Of a DNA stretch of 34,618 nt, positions 5,317 to 12,722 are shown one piece after another. A model generated the notes under the pieces. The model had not been told where the DNA came from. It saw only the letters and a program-made list of their open reading frames with translations, and ran no database searches. The stretch lies in contig JABBOD010000031.1 in the NCBI GenBank assembly GCA_019351995.1, forward strand, positions 1 through 34,618. The letters run 5' to 3'. Each line of letters starts with the position of its first letter. Position 1 is the first letter of the stretch. Origin of the DNA: Acidobacteriota bacterium (GTDB lineage Bacteria; Actinomycetota; Actinomycetes; Actinomycetales; Microbacteriaceae). Position numbers and translations under genes: made by a program.

Positions 5317-6212
5317 GCAGCGACATCGCCATCCGCCCAGACCAGTCCGGTTTCGACGACGCGCAGATCGCCGCGCTCCGCGCGCTCGGCGTCGAGAACG
5401 CACCCGTCGGCGACCTCGACCTGTTCTTCCACCAGGCCGCGCGCCTCGGCCTCGACCCGTTCGCGAAGCAGATCTACCTCATCGGCCGCAACACGAAGGT
5501 CAGCGACTGGTCAAGCGGGAAGAAGGTCGAGAAGTGGGTCGTGAAGTACACGATCCAGACCGGCATCGACGGCTTCCGTGTCATCCGCAGCCGGCCCCAC
5601 GATCACGCCTACCTCGGGCAGAAGGAAGAGTGGTGCGGCCCCGACGGCGTCTGGCGCGACGTCTGGCTCGCCGACGAGCCGCCCGCGGCCGCGAAGGTGT
5701 CGCTCTTCATCGACGGCTACCTGCAGCCCATCGTCGGCATCGCGCGCTACGTCGAGTACGTCCAGACGACCTCCGGCGGCGAACCGAACTCGATGTGGAA
5801 GAAGATGCCCGCCGGGCAGCTCGCGAAGTGCGCCGAAGCCCTCGCGACCCGGAAGGCCTACCCGAACGACCTCTCCGGCGTCTACACCGACGACGAGATG
5901 GGACAGGCCGACAACGTCAGCGGCACCACCCTCATCGCCTCCAAGCCCGGCGCGCAGCGCGTCGACCAGCGCACCGGCGAGGTCCAGGACCAGCCGGCAC
6001 CGCCGCGGTTCGACCCCTCCACGTGGGAGGACCGCATCGCTGACGCGCTCGGCGACCTCGACGACCTCCGCCGCCTCCACAAGCGCGCCCGCGACGAGCA
6101 CGCCATCGACCAGAAGCTCTCCAACGGCGAGACCGTCGGCAAGGTCCTCGAAGCCCTCGCCGCACGCCTCAAGGCCGAGCAGGACCAGCAGCCCACTGAG
6201 GAGCCGGTGTGA
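5313..6212 (+). CDS. recT: RecT/Bet-family single-strand annealing protein
   Basis: 299 residues. It anneals complementary single strands and promotes phage recombination at replication forks. Family hallmarks are the N-terminal DLDLFFHQAARLGLDPFAKQIYLIGR (32-57), VVKYTIQTGIDGFRVIRSR (74-92), and the C-terminal WKKMPAGQLAKCAEALATRKAYPNDLSGVYTDDEM, all typical of phage recombination protein Bet. The C-terminal 100 residues are variable and charged, as is normal. The start follows AGGAGG and overlaps the previous stop. No RecE, lambda-Exo or YqaJ-type nuclease is adjacent. The nearest nuclease is the DEDD exonuclease at 6331. Confidence 0.95.
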   Translation: MSSDIAIRPDQSGFDDAQIAALRALGVENAPVGDLDLFFHQAARLGLDPFAKQIYLIGRNTKVSDWSSGKKVEKWVVKYTIQTGIDGFRVIRSRPHDHAYLGQKEEWCGPDGVWRDVWLADEPPAAAKVSLFIDGYLQPIVGIARYVEYVQTTSGGEPNSMWKKMPAGQLAKCAEALATRKAYPNDLSGVYTDDEMGQADNVSGTTLIASKPGAQRVDQRTGEVQDQPAPPRFDPSTWEDRIADALGDLDDLRRLHKRARDEHAIDQKLSNGETVGKVLEALAARLKAEQDQQPTEEPV

Positions 6213-6334
6213 CCACCCGGACCTGCGCGCTGCCCGGCTGCTCGAACACCTTCCAGGTGCCGACCTCGAACGCGAAGCAGCGCTACTGCTCACGCCGCTG
6301 CGGCGGCACATCCACGAAACAGCACCACGCATGA
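6209..6334 (+). CDS. Small zinc-finger protein (41 aa)
   Basis: A GTG start at 6209 overlaps the recT stop, and the TGA at 6332 overlaps the next ATG, so the frame is fixed by coupling on both sides. It encodes 41 residues with CALPGC near the N-terminus and YCSRRC near the C-terminus, a C-x4-C / C-x3-C pattern typical of short phage zinc fingers. It is probably a structural zinc site in a nucleic-acid-binding mini-protein. Its size makes it easy to miss. Confidence 0.75.
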   Translation: MTTRTCALPGCSNTFQVPTSNAKQRYCSRRCGGTSTKQHHA

Positions 6335-6894
6335 GCGCACCCATCTGCTTTTTGGACGTCGAGTCCGACGGACTGCACCCCGGCCGCAAGGCCTGGGAAG
6401 CAGCGTTCATCCGCCGCGAGCCCGATGGGACCGAGATGACCGAGCACTTCTACCTCTCTATCGATCTCTCCACCGCCGACCCCGCCGGCCTCCGCGTCGG
6501 ACGGTTCTACGACCGCCACCCGATGGGCATGCGCATCTCCCACCTCGGCCGCGTCCAGACCCCGACCGTGAAGCCCATCACCCAGGCAGCACCCCTCATC
6601 GCGAGGATGACCCACGGCGCCCAGATCGTCGGCGCGGTCCCGTCGTTCGACACCGAGATCCTCGACCGTCTGCTGCGCGAGCAGGGCCTCATCCCGGGAT
6701 GGCATTACCGGCTGACGTGCGTCGAGACCCTCACCGCGGGGCACCTCCGCCGCCACGTCGGCGGCCTCGGCAAGTGCGCCGAAGCCCTCGGCGTGCCCAT
6801 CGAAGGCGAGCACACCGCCCTCGGCGACACCCGCACCGCGATGCGCATCTACGACGCCGTCATGGGCACCACACGGCTCGAGGCAGTTGCATGA
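6331..6894 (+). CDS. DnaQ-like (DEDDh) 3'-5' exonuclease
   Basis: 187 residues, about the size of a lone exonuclease domain. The three Exo motifs are visible: FLDVESDGLHPG (Exo I, DxE, residues 7-18), VGAVPSFDTEILDRLL (Exo II, Asp in SFD), and GEHTALGDTRTAM (Exo III, H-x4-D, so the DEDDh subtype). It hydrolyses nucleotides from DNA or RNA 3' ends using two metals. Being coupled to recT through the zinc-finger gene, it may supply end processing for recombination. Proofreading is less likely because no phage polymerase was found. Confidence 0.88.
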   Translation: MSAPICFLDVESDGLHPGRKAWEAAFIRREPDGTEMTEHFYLSIDLSTADPAGLRVGRFYDRHPMGMRISHLGRVQTPTVKPITQAAPLIARMTHGAQIVGAVPSFDTEILDRLLREQGLIPGWHYRLTCVETLTAGHLRRHVGGLGKCAEALGVPIEGEHTALGDTRTAMRIYDAVMGTTRLEAVA

Positions 6895-7142
6895 GCGTCG
6901 AGATCGGCGGCCGGCTCTACTCGTGGACGCAGCCGCAGTGCGAGCGCTGCTGGGCTGAGCGCAACGGCGGCGAGTACGGCCCATGGAACGCACCGGTGCG
7001 CGTTCGTGACCACGCGGCCGAGCGTTGCGCGTTCTGCGGCTATCCGACCTGGGCCGGGATCTTCGTCCGCGTCGACCCCCGGAACGTCGAATGGCCGACG
7101 TCCGAACCGGCTCCCGAGCTCGACACGGAGAACGCACCATGA
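6891..7142 (+). CDS. Small zinc-ribbon protein
   Basis: 83 residues with two CxxC pairs, CERCW (about 17-21) and CAFCG (about 46-50). The second is followed by YPTWAGIFVRVDP, a signature seen in many small actinophage proteins (CxxCGxPTxxGIFVR). ATGA overlaps on both sides place it in the recombination/replication operon. Zinc binding is a firm inference; the partner is unknown. Confidence 0.75.
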   Translation: MSVEIGGRLYSWTQPQCERCWAERNGGEYGPWNAPVRVRDHAAERCAFCGYPTWAGIFVRVDPRNVEWPTSEPAPELDTENAP

Positions 7143-7858
7143 GCTACAAGGCGACCGCATGGGCGTACGACCTGCCTCTGAAGGGTCCCGCGAAGCCCGT
7201 GCTGACCGCTCTCGCGGACTTCGCGGACGAGGCCGGCTCCTGCTACCCCGGCCAGGAGCAGCTCGCGCTCATGACCGGCCTCTCGCTCTCCACGGTCGCG
7301 CGCGCGATCCGCCGCCTTGAGCAGATGGAACTCCTCACCCGCGAGCACCGGTACGACGCCCGCGGCTACCGAACCTCCGACCGCTTCCACCTCGCAGTCG
7401 GCGCACAGGTACTACCAGTCACAGCGCCTACCAGGCAGAGCGCCTACCAGTCAGACAGCCTTCCAGGCGCTGTGACGCCGCCTACCGGTCAGAGTGACGG
7501 GACAAAGAGAACAAGTTCTCTTGAACCACCAGTAGATCCATCAGGGGGGGCACCTGCGGCGCCCGCCGCTGCCGCGGCCCCCACCCCCGAATCGATCTCT
7601 CCGACCTGCCGACGCCACCCCGACGGCACCGACCGGCCCTGCACCGCCTGCCGCAAAGCCCGCATCGCCTGGGAACACCACCTCGCCGGCATCGAACCGG
7701 GCCTGCTGCCACCACCGACCCCGGCACGACGGCCCGTGAAGCACATGCCCGGCCTCTGCGACGACCACCGACAACCCGAAGGAGCCTGCGAGATGTGCGA
7801 CCGCGAGAACGCGCAAGCCGCCGCGACCCTCCGCAACCGATTCGGCGGCGCCGCATGA
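7139..7858 (+). CDS. Winged-helix (HTH_36-type) replication-initiator-like protein
   Basis: 239 residues. The N-terminal 90 residues form a helix-turn-helix typical of phage replication or primosome proteins: KPVLTALADFADEAGSCYPGQEQLALMTGLSLSTVARAIRRLEQMELL, then a wing (YDARGYRTSDRFHL). Residues 95-160 are a disordered Ser/Pro/Ala linker. The C-terminus carries paired Cys/His motifs (CRRHPDGTDRPCTACRKAR and CDDHRQPEGACEMCDREN), likely zinc sites. It follows recT and the exonuclease in one coupled operon, fitting an origin-binding or helicase-loading role, though no helicase or loader gene is present. The stretch around 7430-7530 is less GC-rich than its surroundings. Confidence 0.75.
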   Translation: MSYKATAWAYDLPLKGPAKPVLTALADFADEAGSCYPGQEQLALMTGLSLSTVARAIRRLEQMELLTREHRYDARGYRTSDRFHLAVGAQVLPVTAPTRQSAYQSDSLPGAVTPPTGQSDGTKRTSSLEPPVDPSGGAPAAPAAAAAPTPESISPTCRRHPDGTDRPCTACRKARIAWEHHLAGIEPGLLPPPTPARRPVKHMPGLCDDHRQPEGACEMCDRENAQAAATLRNRFGGAA

Positions 7859-8073
7859 TCTCCGCGACGCCGATCTACTGGGCGCTGACCGAGAAGTGCG
7901 AGGAGTGCGGAGCTCGACTCGGAGCAGAGACCCACTACGGGCACGATCGCCCGACGGAGTCGAATCCGGTCTACGCACTGCCTGTCGAGGACTGGCGCTT
8001 CACCTGCGCGCGCGTCCTCCTCGGTCTCGAGTCCATCGGAATGCACACCGCAGAACGGCCGCCGAGCGCATGA
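7855..8073 (+). CDS. Small CxxC hypothetical protein
   Basis: 72 residues. CEECG near residue 15 and a single later Cys (FTCARVL) suggest a partial zinc ribbon with H28/H30. The start overlaps the previous stop (ATGA) and the stop overlaps the next start. Not recognised. Confidence 0.65.
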   Translation: MISATPIYWALTEKCEECGARLGAETHYGHDRPTESNPVYALPVEDWRFTCARVLLGLESIGMHTAERPPSA

Positions 8074-8354
8074 AGGAGCGTCTGGGGAAGTTGATGCCGT
8101 GCCCGACGTGCGGGTACCGCACGGACACGAACTCCGCCGTCGGCCCGATGCCCCTGCAGTCGAAGGCCGGCGACGCATCGATCTGCCTCCGCTGCGGGCA
8201 GCTGCTGCTCCTCGAGCTCGACATGGTCGGCCTGCGTTTCCGCCTCCCGACCGTGCTCGAACTCGTCGACCTCCGCGCGAACCCGACCATCGAGCAGCTC
8301 CTCGAGTCGTGGGTGTCCGCGTTCCACCGCACACCCGAGACGAGGACCGCATGA
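8070..8354 (+). CDS. Small zinc-ribbon protein
   Basis: 94 residues. CPTCGYRT (11-18) and CLRCGQ (40-45) form a four-cysteine ribbon. The rest is a Leu-rich helical part (LLLLELDMVGLRFRLPTVLELVDL) that may mediate binding to a partner. It is coupled to its neighbours by 4-base overlaps. Many actinophages carry a similar small protein in this region; function unknown. Confidence 0.7.
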   Translation: MKERLGKLMPCPTCGYRTDTNSAVGPMPLQSKAGDASICLRCGQLLLLELDMVGLRFRLPTVLELVDLRANPTIEQLLESWVSAFHRTPETRTA

Positions 8355-8596
8355 AGACCTACGGCGCCCGTCACCCGAACTACCGGTCCGCGCCGAAGCC
8401 CGCGAACTTCGACGAGCTCACCGCCGCCGCAGCCGCGCGCCGCGACGCCGCAGAAGCGAACGACCCCACCGCTACCGCACAAGCCCAGGACGCGTTCGCC
8501 GCCGAATACGGCAAGTACCGCGACCAGGCGAACCGCGCCGGCGTGCACCCCGGCACCCTGCTCGGCCTCCTCGAAGACAACGGAGACGTGTCCTGA
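8351..8596 (+). CDS. Hypothetical helical protein
   Basis: 81 residues, mostly Ala-rich helix (FDELTAAAAARRDAAEANDP, then QAQDAFAAEYGKYRDQANRAG). No cysteines or membrane segment. The stop TGA shares its A with the next ATG. Confidence 0.65.
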   Translation: MKTYGARHPNYRSAPKPANFDELTAAAAARRDAAEANDPTATAQAQDAFAAEYGKYRDQANRAGVHPGTLLGLLEDNGDVS

Positions 8597-8748
8597 TGTT
8601 CCCCGACTTCGACGGCCCCATCGGGACCGACAACGCGACCGAGTACGCCGCCGCCGAGACCATGCGCCGCGCCGGCCGCCGCCTCGGCGCACCCGACAAC
8701 GACATCGACCTCGTCGTCGACGTGCTCCTCACCGAGGTCCTCTCATGA
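8596..8748 (+). CDS. Hypothetical 50-aa protein
   Basis: ATG at 8596 overlaps the preceding stop and TGA at 8746 overlaps the next ATG. It encodes an acidic mini-protein beginning MFPDFDGPIGTDN with a C-terminal helix DIDLVVDVLLTEVLS. Codon use (GCC, CTC, GAC) is the same as in its neighbours, supporting that it is translated. Confidence 0.55.
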   Translation: MFPDFDGPIGTDNATEYAAAETMRRAGRRLGAPDNDIDLVVDVLLTEVLS

Positions 8749-8852
8749 CCCCCGGAGGCATCGCCGCGCTCTGCGTCGCGATCATCATCGGCGGCTGCAT
8801 CCACCGCCTCACCCAGCTGATCCTCTGGATCCTGAACGGACGCCGCTCGTGA
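8745..8852 (+). CDS. Hypothetical 35-aa membrane mini-protein
   Basis: MTPGGIAALCVAIIIGGC followed by IHRLTQLILWILNGRRS. It is one hydrophobic helix with a basic C-terminal end, giving a probable single transmembrane segment with C-in topology. Both ends are fixed by stop-start overlaps with the flanking small genes. Confidence 0.5.
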   Translation: MTPGGIAALCVAIIIGGCIHRLTQLILWILNGRRS

Positions 8853-9022
8853 CGCTCGAGCAGCTGCGCGCCGCCCAACGCGAGCACCTGATCCTCGACG
8901 CCGATCTCGACCTCGACGACTTCCTCGAGAAGTGCTCCCCCGAGCGGGCTCTCGCCGACCGCGAGCCGGCGACCGACATCGAGCGCCGCCACCTCGCCCG
9001 CGTCCGACGGAGCGCCTCGTGA
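8849..9022 (+). CDS. Hypothetical 57-aa protein
   Basis: The GTG start overlaps the previous stop (GTGA), and the TGA at 9020 overlaps the next GTG. It is a charged helical protein (LRAAQREHLILDADLDLDDFLEKC, then DIERRHLARVRR). Not recognised. Confidence 0.55.
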   Translation: MTLEQLRAAQREHLILDADLDLDDFLEKCSPERALADREPATDIERRHLARVRRSAS

Positions 9023-9270
9023 GCGCCGACCAGCCGACCGTGCCCTACGCACCCTTCGACGTGAAGCCACGCCGCCGACCACCGCTCGGGCGCCTGATCT
9101 GGCCCTGGCGGGTCGTCACGACCGAACTCGCCCGCCGCGCCCCGCTCGCCGTCCTCATCCGCCGCCCCGGCCAGATCCTCGGCATCCACTTCCGCCTCCC
9201 CGACGGCGGCGCGCTCGCCAGCGCGCCGAAGCACTACGGCCTCTCAATCCGATGGGGGCGACCGAATTGA
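9019..9270 (+). CDS. Hypothetical protein
   Basis: 83 residues from a GTG overlapping the preceding TGA. The N-terminal part is Pro/Arg-rich (YAPFDVKPRRRPPLG), and the remainder has short beta-like strands (VVTTELARRAPLAVLIRRPG, ILGIHFRLPDGG). The strong positive charge suggests nucleic-acid contact, but no family is recognised. Confidence 0.6.
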   Translation: MSADQPTVPYAPFDVKPRRRPPLGRLIWPWRVVTTELARRAPLAVLIRRPGQILGIHFRLPDGGALASAPKHYGLSIRWGRPN

Positions 9271-9572
9271 CCGATCCCGCCGACCACATCGTCGTCTACG
9301 GCTCCACGCAGGCAGGTGGCCATACCTGGACCGCCCGAGAAGACCAGGCCGTGCACACCCTCGCTCGCGCGATCGTGTTCACCGCGATCGACGAGCTCCG
9401 CGACACCGGATGGGACTCCGACACGATCAACGCCACGCTCGCACCCCACGACTGGCAAGTAATCGACGACGCCATCGACCAAATCCTGCTCCAGCACAAG
9501 CCCGAGACCGCCTCAGCCATCGAAGCAGCGATCGCCGTCCTCATACCTCGCGTGAAGGAGCTCCGCCCGTGA
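9252..9572 (+). CDS. Hypothetical protein
   Basis: 106 residues from ATG 9252, or 101 from the TTG at 9267 whose A-overlap with the previous TGA matches the coupling style here; the true start is uncertain. It is mostly helical (AREDQAVHTLARAIVFTAIDELRD, VIDDAIDQILLQHKPETASAIEAA). Not recognised. Confidence 0.6.
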   Translation: MGATELTDPADHIVVYGSTQAGGHTWTAREDQAVHTLARAIVFTAIDELRDTGWDSDTINATLAPHDWQVIDDAIDQILLQHKPETASAIEAAIAVLIPRVKELRP

Positions 9573-9754
9573 GCGACACCGAGATGACCTGCAGCCCGCA
9601 CGACGGGATCCTCACGATCCCCGTCGACACCGTCGCCGCGCTCGACCGGATCGCCGCGACCCTGCCCGCCAACACCCCATGGCTCGTCGTCGTCCACCTC
9701 CCCGCCGCGACCCTCACCATCCGACCCGCACACCACCGAGAGGCCCACCAATGA
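9569..9754 (+). CDS. Hypothetical 61-aa protein
   Basis: The GTG start overlaps the prior stop and the TGA overlaps the next ATG. A beta-alpha-beta pattern (GILTIPVDTVAALDRIAATLP, WLVVVHLPAATLTIRP) suggests a small compact domain. No motifs recognised. Confidence 0.6.
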   Translation: MSDTEMTCSPHDGILTIPVDTVAALDRIAATLPANTPWLVVVHLPAATLTIRPAHHREAHQ

Positions 9755-10128
9755 CCGACACCACCACCCCGAAGCCGCTCTCCGTCCGCTGCCCCGGCTG
9801 CAAGACCCTGATCTTCAACGAGACGCTCAACATCCAGACCCACAAGCTCGTCTGCCCGCAGGACCTGAAGATGCGGATGCAGAAGCTCGAGGAACGCCTC
9901 GACGGCATCGAAGGCACCGTCGACGAACTCGAACAGGCACCAGCCGCACCCGAGCCCACCATCGACATCGGCGCGATCGGCGAATGGCCCGACGACGACG
10001 ACATCCCCGACATCACCGGCCTGATCATCGACGAGGACGACGAGCTCGCGCCCGTGCCCGCCACCGCCCACACGAACGCCGCCAGCTACTACTCCACCGC
10101 CGCGGACGACCCTGACGACGACCTATGA
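9751..10128 (+). CDS. Zinc-finger / coiled-coil protein with acidic tail
   Basis: 125 residues in three parts. Residues 14-36 form a Cys/His finger (CPGCKTLIF then HKLVC). Residues 38-64 form a short heptad-like coiled coil (LKMRMQKLEERLDGIEGTVDELEQ). The last 60 residues are strongly acidic (PDDDDIPDI, DEDDELA, DDPDDDL). The layout resembles adaptor or DNA-mimic proteins, but no function is known. ATGA overlaps on both sides. Confidence 0.65.
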   Translation: MTDTTTPKPLSVRCPGCKTLIFNETLNIQTHKLVCPQDLKMRMQKLEERLDGIEGTVDELEQAPAAPEPTIDIGAIGEWPDDDDIPDITGLIIDEDDELAPVPATAHTNAASYYSTAADDPDDDL

Positions 10129-10304
10129 GCCTCGACTTCTGGTGGGGTGCACTCGCCGGCGCGATCGCCATGGTGATCCTCGGCTTCGCCCTCTGCGCGC
10201 TCCTCACCCTGATCCTCTACCGCTGGGTCTGGATCCCGAACGCCGAAGTCGAAGCCCGCACCTACACCGGCGAGGACCTCGAGCAGATGCTCCGCGACCC
10301 ATGA
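10125..10304 (+). CDS. Small membrane protein (59 aa)
   Basis: One long hydrophobic segment at residues about 5-34 (WWGALAGAIAMVILGFALCA, LLTLILYRWVW) is followed by a short acidic cytoplasmic tail (NAEVEARTYTGEDLEQMLRDP). Stop-start overlaps on both sides fix its ends. Function unknown. Confidence 0.6.
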   Translation: MSLDFWWGALAGAIAMVILGFALCALLTLILYRWVWIPNAEVEARTYTGEDLEQMLRDP

Positions 10305-10501
10305 CCGGCGCACCCACAGGCCACACCTTCCGCATCGGCCGCACCCGCATCGAACACGGCTGGCGCCTCACAGCCACCTGCGCTTGCAAGCACGCGGTCA
10401 CCGCCGACAACTACGGCGACCTATCAGGCCTGGTGAATGACCACTACGCCGAAGTGCGTCTCGCTCGCGAGATCGAGAAGAAAGAGAGAGCACACACTTG
10501 A
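10301..10501 (+). CDS. Hypothetical 66-aa protein
   Basis: Starts MTGAPTGHTFRIGRTRIEHGWRL. A CACKH motif near residue 28 and a terminal charged helix (AEVRLAREIEKKERAH) are visible. It resembles the 54-residue gene at 33944 in pattern (a short beta hairpin with a C-x-C centre followed by a helix). Its TGA shares its A with the ATG at 10501. Confidence 0.6.
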   Translation: MTGAPTGHTFRIGRTRIEHGWRLTATCACKHAVTADNYGDLSGLVNDHYAEVRLAREIEKKERAHT

Positions 10502-11247
10502 TGACCGATCCCGCCACCGAACTCCGCGACCTCGTCCAGCAGCTCGCGCGCGTTCACGACTTCGCGGTCATGCAGCTCGGCCGTCGCATCGGCCACAGCC
10601 GCCGCCAACCACTCCTCACGCTCCTCCGCGAAGCGACCGCACCCGACATAACCGGTGGCGGCAACAACACCGGCTTCGGGCCCCGCATCGCCTTCGACCC
10701 CACCGCGTCCGAACTGCACACCGCGATCCGCGCCCGCATCCGCGACTGGGCCATCGCCGCCGAAGTCCCCCGCCACTGGACCCTCGCAACCGGCCAGACG
10801 CTCAACTGGCGCGACCCCGCACAGCTCCTCATCGCCTGGCACGCCCGCACACTCCACACCGACCCCGAACGGTGGATCCCCACCCTCGACGGCTGGATCT
10901 CCACCATCACCGAACTCGTCGTCGACCCATCCCGCCGCTGGACCCTCGACGCACCCTGCCCGCGCTGCGGACAACGCTGGGCGATCTTCACCCACGGCGA
11001 CCGAGCCGGCGAGAAGGTCGACGCCCTCCAGATCACCGTCAACGACGGAATCGACGCCACCACCGAATGCCGCAGCTGCGGAGCACGATGGGAAGGCCTC
11101 AACGGCGCCGAAGCACTCCGAGAGGAACTCCACCAGCTCGAGCACGCTGACCACGGAATCGGCTGCGCCGGCGAAGTGCAGCTGCGCGAATACCGACCGC
11201 TCGAGCTCGAGGTGACCATTCCCATCCGAGAAGCCGCATTCGCATGA
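10501..11247 (+). CDS. Conserved actinophage protein with C-terminal zinc ribbon
   Basis: 248 residues. The N-terminal half is helical (ATELRDLVQQLARVHDFAV, LHTAIRARIRDWAIAAEVP) and describes no known enzyme. The C-terminal domain has CPRCGQRW (about 159-166) and CRSCGARWEG (about 193-202), a four-Cys ribbon with a spacing of about 30 residues. Similar proteins occur widely in actinophage early regions, but I cannot name a function. ATG at 10501 is chosen by overlap with the previous stop; a TTG immediately before is less likely. Confidence 0.75.
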   Translation: MTDPATELRDLVQQLARVHDFAVMQLGRRIGHSRRQPLLTLLREATAPDITGGGNNTGFGPRIAFDPTASELHTAIRARIRDWAIAAEVPRHWTLATGQTLNWRDPAQLLIAWHARTLHTDPERWIPTLDGWISTITELVVDPSRRWTLDAPCPRCGQRWAIFTHGDRAGEKVDALQITVNDGIDATTECRSCGARWEGLNGAEALREELHQLEHADHGIGCAGEVQLREYRPLELEVTIPIREAAFA

Positions 11248-11540
11248 AGCCGATCTACGGACACTGGTCCAGCATCGCCACCGTCTGGTGCGCCTTGCTC
11301 GCATTCGACATCGCCGGCGGCATCTTCGACCTCGCCACGATGGACACGATCTGGTGGCTCTGCTTCTGGCAACTCGCACTCGCCATCTGGGCGCTAGCCA
11401 GCCTTCGCCACGAGCTGCGACTACTCAAGGCCGGCCGCGAACGCGAGCAAGCACTCATTGCCCGCCGCGAGGTCTTCATCGCAGCGCTGAACGCGAGAAT
11501 CCTGACGCCGAACGAGATCCGATCTCGCTACGAGCCATGA
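11244..11540 (+). CDS. Two-span membrane protein
   Basis: 98 residues. Two hydrophobic stretches are at about 12-33 (VWCALLAFDIAGGIFDL) and 36-54 (IWWLCFWQLALAIWALAS), followed by a basic helical cytoplasmic tail (RHELRLLKAGREREQALIAR). It sits in the early coupled operon, far from the lysis genes, so a holin role is unlikely. A membrane sensor or exclusion role is possible but unsupported. Confidence 0.6.
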   Translation: MKPIYGHWSSIATVWCALLAFDIAGGIFDLATMDTIWWLCFWQLALAIWALASLRHELRLLKAGREREQALIARREVFIAALNARILTPNEIRSRYEP

Positions 11541-11671
11541 CGAACCTGCTCTGCCGGATCGGCATGCACCACGTCGCCTGGCATCCCCGCACCCGCGGCA
11601 GCCGCGAGACCTGGCTCCAGGTCCGCAAATGCGTCCGCTGCGGCCAACCGATCCCACGCAATCACCGATGA
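11537..11671 (+). CDS. Small zinc-knuckle protein (44 aa)
   Basis: Begins MTNLLCRIGMHHVAWHP and ends CVRCGQPIPRNHR. The C-x3-x-H and CxxC elements resemble the short phage/host proteins with an LLCxxGxHxW start and a CxxCG end. It is coupled to the previous gene by an ATGA overlap. Confidence 0.6.
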   Translation: MTNLLCRIGMHHVAWHPRTRGSRETWLQVRKCVRCGQPIPRNHR

Positions 11672-11784
11672 CGACCAGCACCGCGATGCCCCACACCCGC
11701 GTGTCCCACTTGCACTACACCGCTGTGATTCTCCAGACTGACCCGCGTGCGGATTCCGCACGCCCGAATATGGTCAATCGGTGA
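11668..11784 (+). CDS. Doubtful 38-aa ORF
   Basis: Opens with an ATGA overlap but has ordinary, non-domain sequence, contains a perfect hairpin (11745-11763) and has less biased third positions than its neighbours. It may be an intergenic stretch rather than a gene. Confidence 0.3.
   Translation: MTTSTAMPHTRVSHLHYTAVILQTDPRADSARPNMVNR
11745..11763 (+). terminator. Tight hairpin between early gene groups
   Basis: GCGTGCGG and CCGCACGC form a perfect 8-bp stem with a 3-base ATT loop. No U-tract follows. It lies before the GTG at 11781 and could be an attenuator at the end of the long coupled gene string. Confidence 0.45.
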
Positions 11785-11936
11785 GCCACAAGACCACGAT
11801 CATCCGGACGTGGGGCGGCGACTCCGCTCAAGCCATCTGCACCAGGTGCCCTTGGCGAGGCGACCTGTACTCGGTGGGCCCCTGGTCGTGGGAGTTCGCC
11901 GAAGGCGAGGCCGCCGCACACGAACGCGATGCGTGA
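11781..11936 (+). CDS. Small CxxC protein (51 aa)
   Basis: GTG start; encodes TTIIRTWGGDSAQAICTRCPWRG followed by a Trp-rich segment and an acidic end (EGEAAAHERDA). A CTRC pair plus a late His suggests one zinc knuckle. The stop overlaps the start of the P-loop/HNH gene (ATG at 11929) by 8 bases. Confidence 0.55.
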   Translation: MSHKTTIIRTWGGDSAQAICTRCPWRGDLYSVGPWSWEFAEGEAAAHERDA

Positions 11937-12660
11937 AGTCACCCTCGTCGCCGGCCCACCATGCGCAGGCAAGACAACCCACGTCGCCGCGCACGCGCAA
12001 CCCGGCGACATCATCGTCGACTGGAACGACCTCGCCATCCAAGCCGGCTCACCAGTCCACTACGACCACGCACCCCAATACCGAGCAGCAGCCACCAAAC
12101 GCCGCACCGAGCTCGAGCAGCACGTCGCCGACATGGTCGACGGCACCGCATGGGTGATCCGCACACTGCCCAGACCAGCAGAACGCGACGCCGCCGCCTA
12201 CCGCCTGGGCGCCACCATCACGGTCATCGACCCAGGCGTGCAGACCTGCCTCGACCGAGCACGCGCCGACCAACGCCACCCCGACATCGACGCCGCCATC
12301 CTCCGCTGGTACGGCATCAGCTGGGGCGCACGCTGCTACGACCCCACACCCACACTCACACCCACCGCCAACCCACGGAAAACCCACGAATGGCGCACCG
12401 TCCGCAAGATCGTGCTCCGCGGCCAACCACCCTGCGGCATCTGCGGTCAAGCCATGCGCTACGGCATCCCCTACAACCGCACCAACCCCGACCCGCTCTA
12501 CCCCACCGTCGACCACATCACCCCCGTCAGCCAAGGCGGCGCCTGGTACGACCCACAAAATCTGAGACCGGCCCATTGGCGCTGTAATTCCGACCACAAA
12601 GCAGAGCCCGGCAACACAGTCGCTGTGCTGCTCGAGCATCGCGTCTCAGAAACCTGGTGA
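11929..12660 (+). CDS. P-loop kinase-like ATPase fused to HNH endonuclease
   Basis: 243 residues with two domains. Residues 1-130 carry a Walker A, GPPCAGKTT (9-17), followed by DIIVDWNDLA and a conserved Arg-rich segment (VIRTLPRPAERDAAAYRLGA), the pattern of small nucleic-acid kinases and zeta-like P-loop proteins. Residues about 165-235 are an HNH nuclease: CGICGQ, then TVDHITPVSQGG with the catalytic DH, then YDPQNLRPAHWRCNSDHK supplying Asn and the last metal His/Cys. HNH genes next to terminase assist packaging in several cos-type phages, though those are usually single-domain. The kinase half might heal or mark DNA ends. The architecture is clear; the combined role is inference. Confidence 0.85.
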   Translation: MREVTLVAGPPCAGKTTHVAAHAQPGDIIVDWNDLAIQAGSPVHYDHAPQYRAAATKRRTELEQHVADMVDGTAWVIRTLPRPAERDAAAYRLGATITVIDPGVQTCLDRARADQRHPDIDAAILRWYGISWGARCYDPTPTLTPTANPRKTHEWRTVRKIVLRGQPPCGICGQAMRYGIPYNRTNPDPLYPTVDHITPVSQGGAWYDPQNLRPAHWRCNSDHKAEPGNTVAVLLEHRVSETW

Positions 12661-12722
12661 GAACAGAACACCCCGGCGCTGCGTCAACAGCCCGGGGCAT
12701 GACCGACTTCGAAGGAGTCGAT

